The translations under genes were made by a program, and so were the position numbers. Positions 6,201 to 7,572 of a DNA stretch of 7,572 nt are shown here, one piece after another. The notes below the pieces were generated by a model. It did no database searches. It had not been told where the DNA came from and saw nothing but the letters and a program-made list of their open reading frames with translations. The stretch comes from an uncultured Eubacteriales bacterium (GTDB lineage: Bacteria; Bacillota; Clostridia; Christensenellales; Christensenellaceae), in contig USII01000047.1 of the NCBI GenBank assembly GCA_900554725.1, positions 1 to 7,572 on the forward strand. Direction: 5' to 3'. Numbering within the stretch: position 1 is the first letter of the stretch; each line of letters opens with the position of its first letter.

Positions 6201-7311
6201 GAACCTGTTCCTCCTTTAAAATAAAATCGCAGATGGCATCTGCGGCAAAGCGGTTGATTTCCCGTTCCTGGGCAGCCTGCATGCGGGCCAGAGCGGCGTC
6301 ATCTTCGCAAAGCGCATAGGCGCGGCGGGCGAGCTCCTTCGCATCTTCTCCGGTGATGGAAAGGCCATGGGAAACAAAGAATTCTGCGTTCTTATTTTCA
6401 CAGCCCGGGATAGGCGCCGTATGCACAAGAGGGATGCGCTTAGCAGCGGCTTCTGTGCTCGTAAGGCCGCCGGGTTTTGTGAAGAGAAGATCGCAAGCAT
6501 CCATATATTCGTCAACCCGGTTTGTATAATCTAAAATGAGCACAGGAAGCCCATAGAATTTTTCCCGCAGCCCACTTTTTAAAGCCTCGTTGTTTCCGCC
6601 CAACACGACAATGGAATCGCTGCTGCCGCAGAGTTCCAGAAGCTGCGAGATCAGCGCCTCGATATTTCCATAGCCCATGCTGCCCGTCATGATGAGAAAA
6701 AGCTTGCCAGCATCGGGCAGGCCGAGCTTTTTGCGGGCGGCAGCCTTTGGCTGGCGCACGGTAAAGCGCTGGGCCACAGGAATGCCCGTCGCGATGAGCT
6801 TTTCTTTGGGAATGCCCTTTGAGATAAACTCCTCCTTTAAATCCTCATGGGGAATGAAAAAATAGTCCGGCTCGGTTTCCTCCCAAAAGGGAATGCAGGT
6901 ATAATCCGTAGCAATGGCATAGGATTTTACGCAAAGGCCAAGGTTCTTTCGGGCGGCAGTGAGCGTTTCCGCAGGAAAAAGATGCGGCATCAGAATGGTA
7001 TCAAAGCCGTTTTTTTCGATATAAGCCGCAAGCCGGCGTGCCGCAGGCATATTGGCGTAGTAGAGCACAGACTTGAATTTGTTTGTGCTGATAAAATTGC
7101 CTGCCCGGTAAACCATGCCAAAAAGTGCCGGGGCTTTGGTTGTGATCTTGGAATAAGTGTTGCAGACGAGCCTGGAACTCTTTTTCCCGGAAAACAGCAA
7201 AGCATCCCGCATCCGGGCTTCTATTTTTCGCGCGCGCAGCGCTTCCAGCACAGCTCTTCCGGCGGCATTATGGCCGCCGCCCGTGTTGGTCGATAAAATA
7301 AGGGCTTTCAT
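6193..7311 (-). CDS. GT28 glycosyltransferase, MGDG synthase/UgtP-like (diacylglycerol glycosyltransferase)
   Basis: A 372-residue peripheral membrane glycosyltransferase of the MGDG-synthase type, expected to move glucose or galactose from a UDP-sugar to diacylglycerol on the inner face of the membrane. The N-terminal domain (about 1-175) begins ALILSTNTGGGHNAAG, where GGGH (11-14) is the MGDG-synthase/MurG-like acceptor-side loop; MPHLFP (108-113) and ATDYTCIPFW (134-143) are also typical. The C-terminal GT28 domain (about 203-350) carries MTGSMGYGN (208-216), VVLGGNNE (235-242) and the UDP-sugar motif TKPGGLTSTEA (278-288), followed by IPGCENKNA (301-309). Length fits the family. The start at 7311 has GGAGG 9 bases upstream. 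It is the first gene of the leftward operon and overlaps the PlsY-like gene, which supports a role in glycolipid supply. Sugar, anomer and number of sugars added cannot be told from sequence. Confidence 0.9.
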   Translation of the reverse strand: MKALILSTNTGGGHNAAGRAVLEALRARKIEARMRDALLFSGKKSSRLVCNTYSKITTKAPALFGMVYRAGNFISTNKFKSVLYYANMPAARRLAAYIEKNGFDTILMPHLFPAETLTAARKNLGLCVKSYAIATDYTCIPFWEETEPDYFFIPHEDLKEEFISKGIPKEKLIATGIPVAQRFTVRQPKAAARKKLGLPDAGKLFLIMTGSMGYGNIEALISQLLELCGSSDSIVVLGGNNEALKSGLREKFYGLPVLILDYTNRVDEYMDACDLLFTKPGGLTSTEAAAKRIPLVHTAPIPGCENKNAEFFVSHGLSITGEDAKELARRAYALCEDDAALARMQAAQEREINRFAADAICDFILKEEQVHA

Positions 7312-7338
7312 TGCCGTTTTCCTCCGAAAAACTCAGTC

Positions 7339-7361
7339 TGCAAAGGCAAAATGCCTTTGCA
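7339..7361. repeat. 10-bp inverted repeat at the start site of the glycosyltransferase operon
   Basis: The arms TGCAAAGGCA (7339-7348) and TGCCTTTGCA (7352-7361) are perfect inverted copies separated by AAA. The repeat spans roughly -4 to +19 of the predicted minus-strand transcript. It is either an operator overlapping the start site or a 5' hairpin in the RNA. No T-run follows it in the leftward direction that would make it a terminator. It does not match any operator I can name with confidence. Confidence 0.6.
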
Positions 7362-7363
7362 CC

Positions 7364-7393
7364 ATTCTAGTGCAAGCACGGGGAAGTTGTCAA
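7364..7393 (-). promoter_or_regulatory. Promoter for the glycosyltransferase operon
   Basis: On the minus strand a perfect TTGACA (7393-7388) is followed after 18 bases by TAGAAT (7369-7364), 5 of 6 of the -10 consensus. The predicted start is near 7357, giving a leader of about 45 bases before the ATG at 7311. It lies back to back with the rightward promoter at 7417-7445. Confidence 0.75.
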
Positions 7394-7416
7394 ATAAATG
7401 GGAAAAAACTGCTCTG

Positions 7417-7445
7417 TTGCCATAAGAACAGGAGTTTGCTATAAT
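7417..7445 (+). promoter_or_regulatory. Near-consensus promoter for the rightward gene at the window edge
   Basis: TTGCCA (7417-7422, 5 of 6) and a perfect TATAAT (7440-7445) are separated by 17 bases, and TGC before the -10 adds an extended -10 element. The predicted start is near 7452. This is the strongest promoter in the window by sequence. Confidence 0.85.
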
Positions 7446-7451
7446 AAATGC

Positions 7452-7566
7452 TAATCAGGTTTGAGTTTGATATAAAAGGCTGGGCGGTGTGTTTTTTTGA
7501 TGCAGCAAAAAGAGGGGGCTGCGGTGCGCGCCGCGGGCGCTAGAGATTTGAAAAGGAGGGCAGCCC
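7452..7566 (+). promoter_or_regulatory. Structured 5' leader of about 115 bases with alternative hairpins
   Basis: Two mutually exclusive pairings share the segment GGGCTGC (7516-7522). GCAGC (7502-7506) can pair with GCTGC (7518-7522), or GGGCTGC can pair with GCAGCCC (7560-7566), which lies directly between the Shine-Dalgarno sequence and the ATG. A separate GC-rich hairpin, GCGCC (7528-7532) with GGCGC (7536-7540), nests inside the second pairing, and a run of seven T precedes them at 7492-7498. The layout suggests possible control of translation initiation. I do not recognise a known riboswitch class. Confidence 0.4.
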
Positions 7567-7572
7567 ATGGTG
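7567..7572 (+). CDS. Start of an unidentified gene continuing beyond the window
   Basis: ATG at 7567 follows a strong AAAAGGAGGG (7551-7560), with GGAGG 7 bases from the start codon. An in-frame stop at 7549-7551 rules out an earlier start in this frame. Only two codons (Met-Val) are present, so no product can be named. It is driven by the promoter at 7417-7445 and is divergent from the glycosyltransferase operon. Confidence 0.7.

Noticed and set aside
7459..7476. AGTTTGATAT resembling half of a FabT-type fatty-acid regulator site
   Set aside because: The second half of the dyad (TCAAA) is missing and the match lies downstream of the start, so it is most likely chance.
7448..7543. Short plus-strand open frame of 31 codons in the leader region
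   Set aside because: Its ATG lies at or before the predicted transcription start and has no ribosome binding site at proper spacing.

Overview
The window looks like chromosome from a Gram-positive member of the Firmicutes, most likely a clostridial lineage with moderate GC content. The evidence is strong AAAGGAG-type ribosome binding sites before nearly every gene, sigma-A promoters with clean hexamers, and a typical Firmicutes gene set (YwlG/DUF436, PlsY, a UgtP/MGDG-synthase-type glycosyltransferase). No mobile element, tRNA, rRNA or CRISPR array is visible. Codon use and gene style look uniform, so this reads as core chromosome rather than an island.

Left half (1-3470): sulfur amino acids and the activated methyl cycle. 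A PatB/MalY-type C-S lyase runs leftward off the window edge. Its promoter sits back to back with a promoter for a rightward set: cysteine synthase (CysK), then 5'-methylthioadenosine/S-adenosylhomocysteine nucleosidase (MtnN), which has its own extended -10 promoter, then YwlG/DUF436, whose function is unknown, 2 bases behind mtnN. MtnN removes the SAM by-products SAH and MTA, CysK makes cysteine from O-acetylserine, and the PatB-type enzyme breaks C-S bonds in cystathionine or cysteine conjugates. Together they suggest sulfur salvage between methionine and cysteine. A bidirectional terminator closes this block.

Right half (3487-7311): four leftward genes that probably form an operon. In transcription order they are a GT28 diacylglycerol-glucosyltransferase-like enzyme, a divergent PlsY-type acyltransferase (8-base overlap), an M20D amidohydrolase (21-base gap) and a class I SAM-dependent methyltransferase (95-base gap). 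The first two point to membrane glycolipid and phospholipid synthesis; the role of the last two there is not evident. A strong promoter with a 10-bp inverted repeat at its start site precedes the glycosyltransferase.

Right edge (7312-7572): a divergent intergenic region. A near-consensus promoter faces right and drives a transcript with a leader of about 115 bases that can form alternative hairpins. It ends at a strong ribosome binding site and the first two codons of a gene that continues outside the window.

I did not find a clearly new multi-gene system. The points most worth a second look are the PlsY paralogue with altered active-site motifs coupled to the glycosyltransferase, the structured leader at the right edge, and the repeated sequence words around the mtnN promoter.
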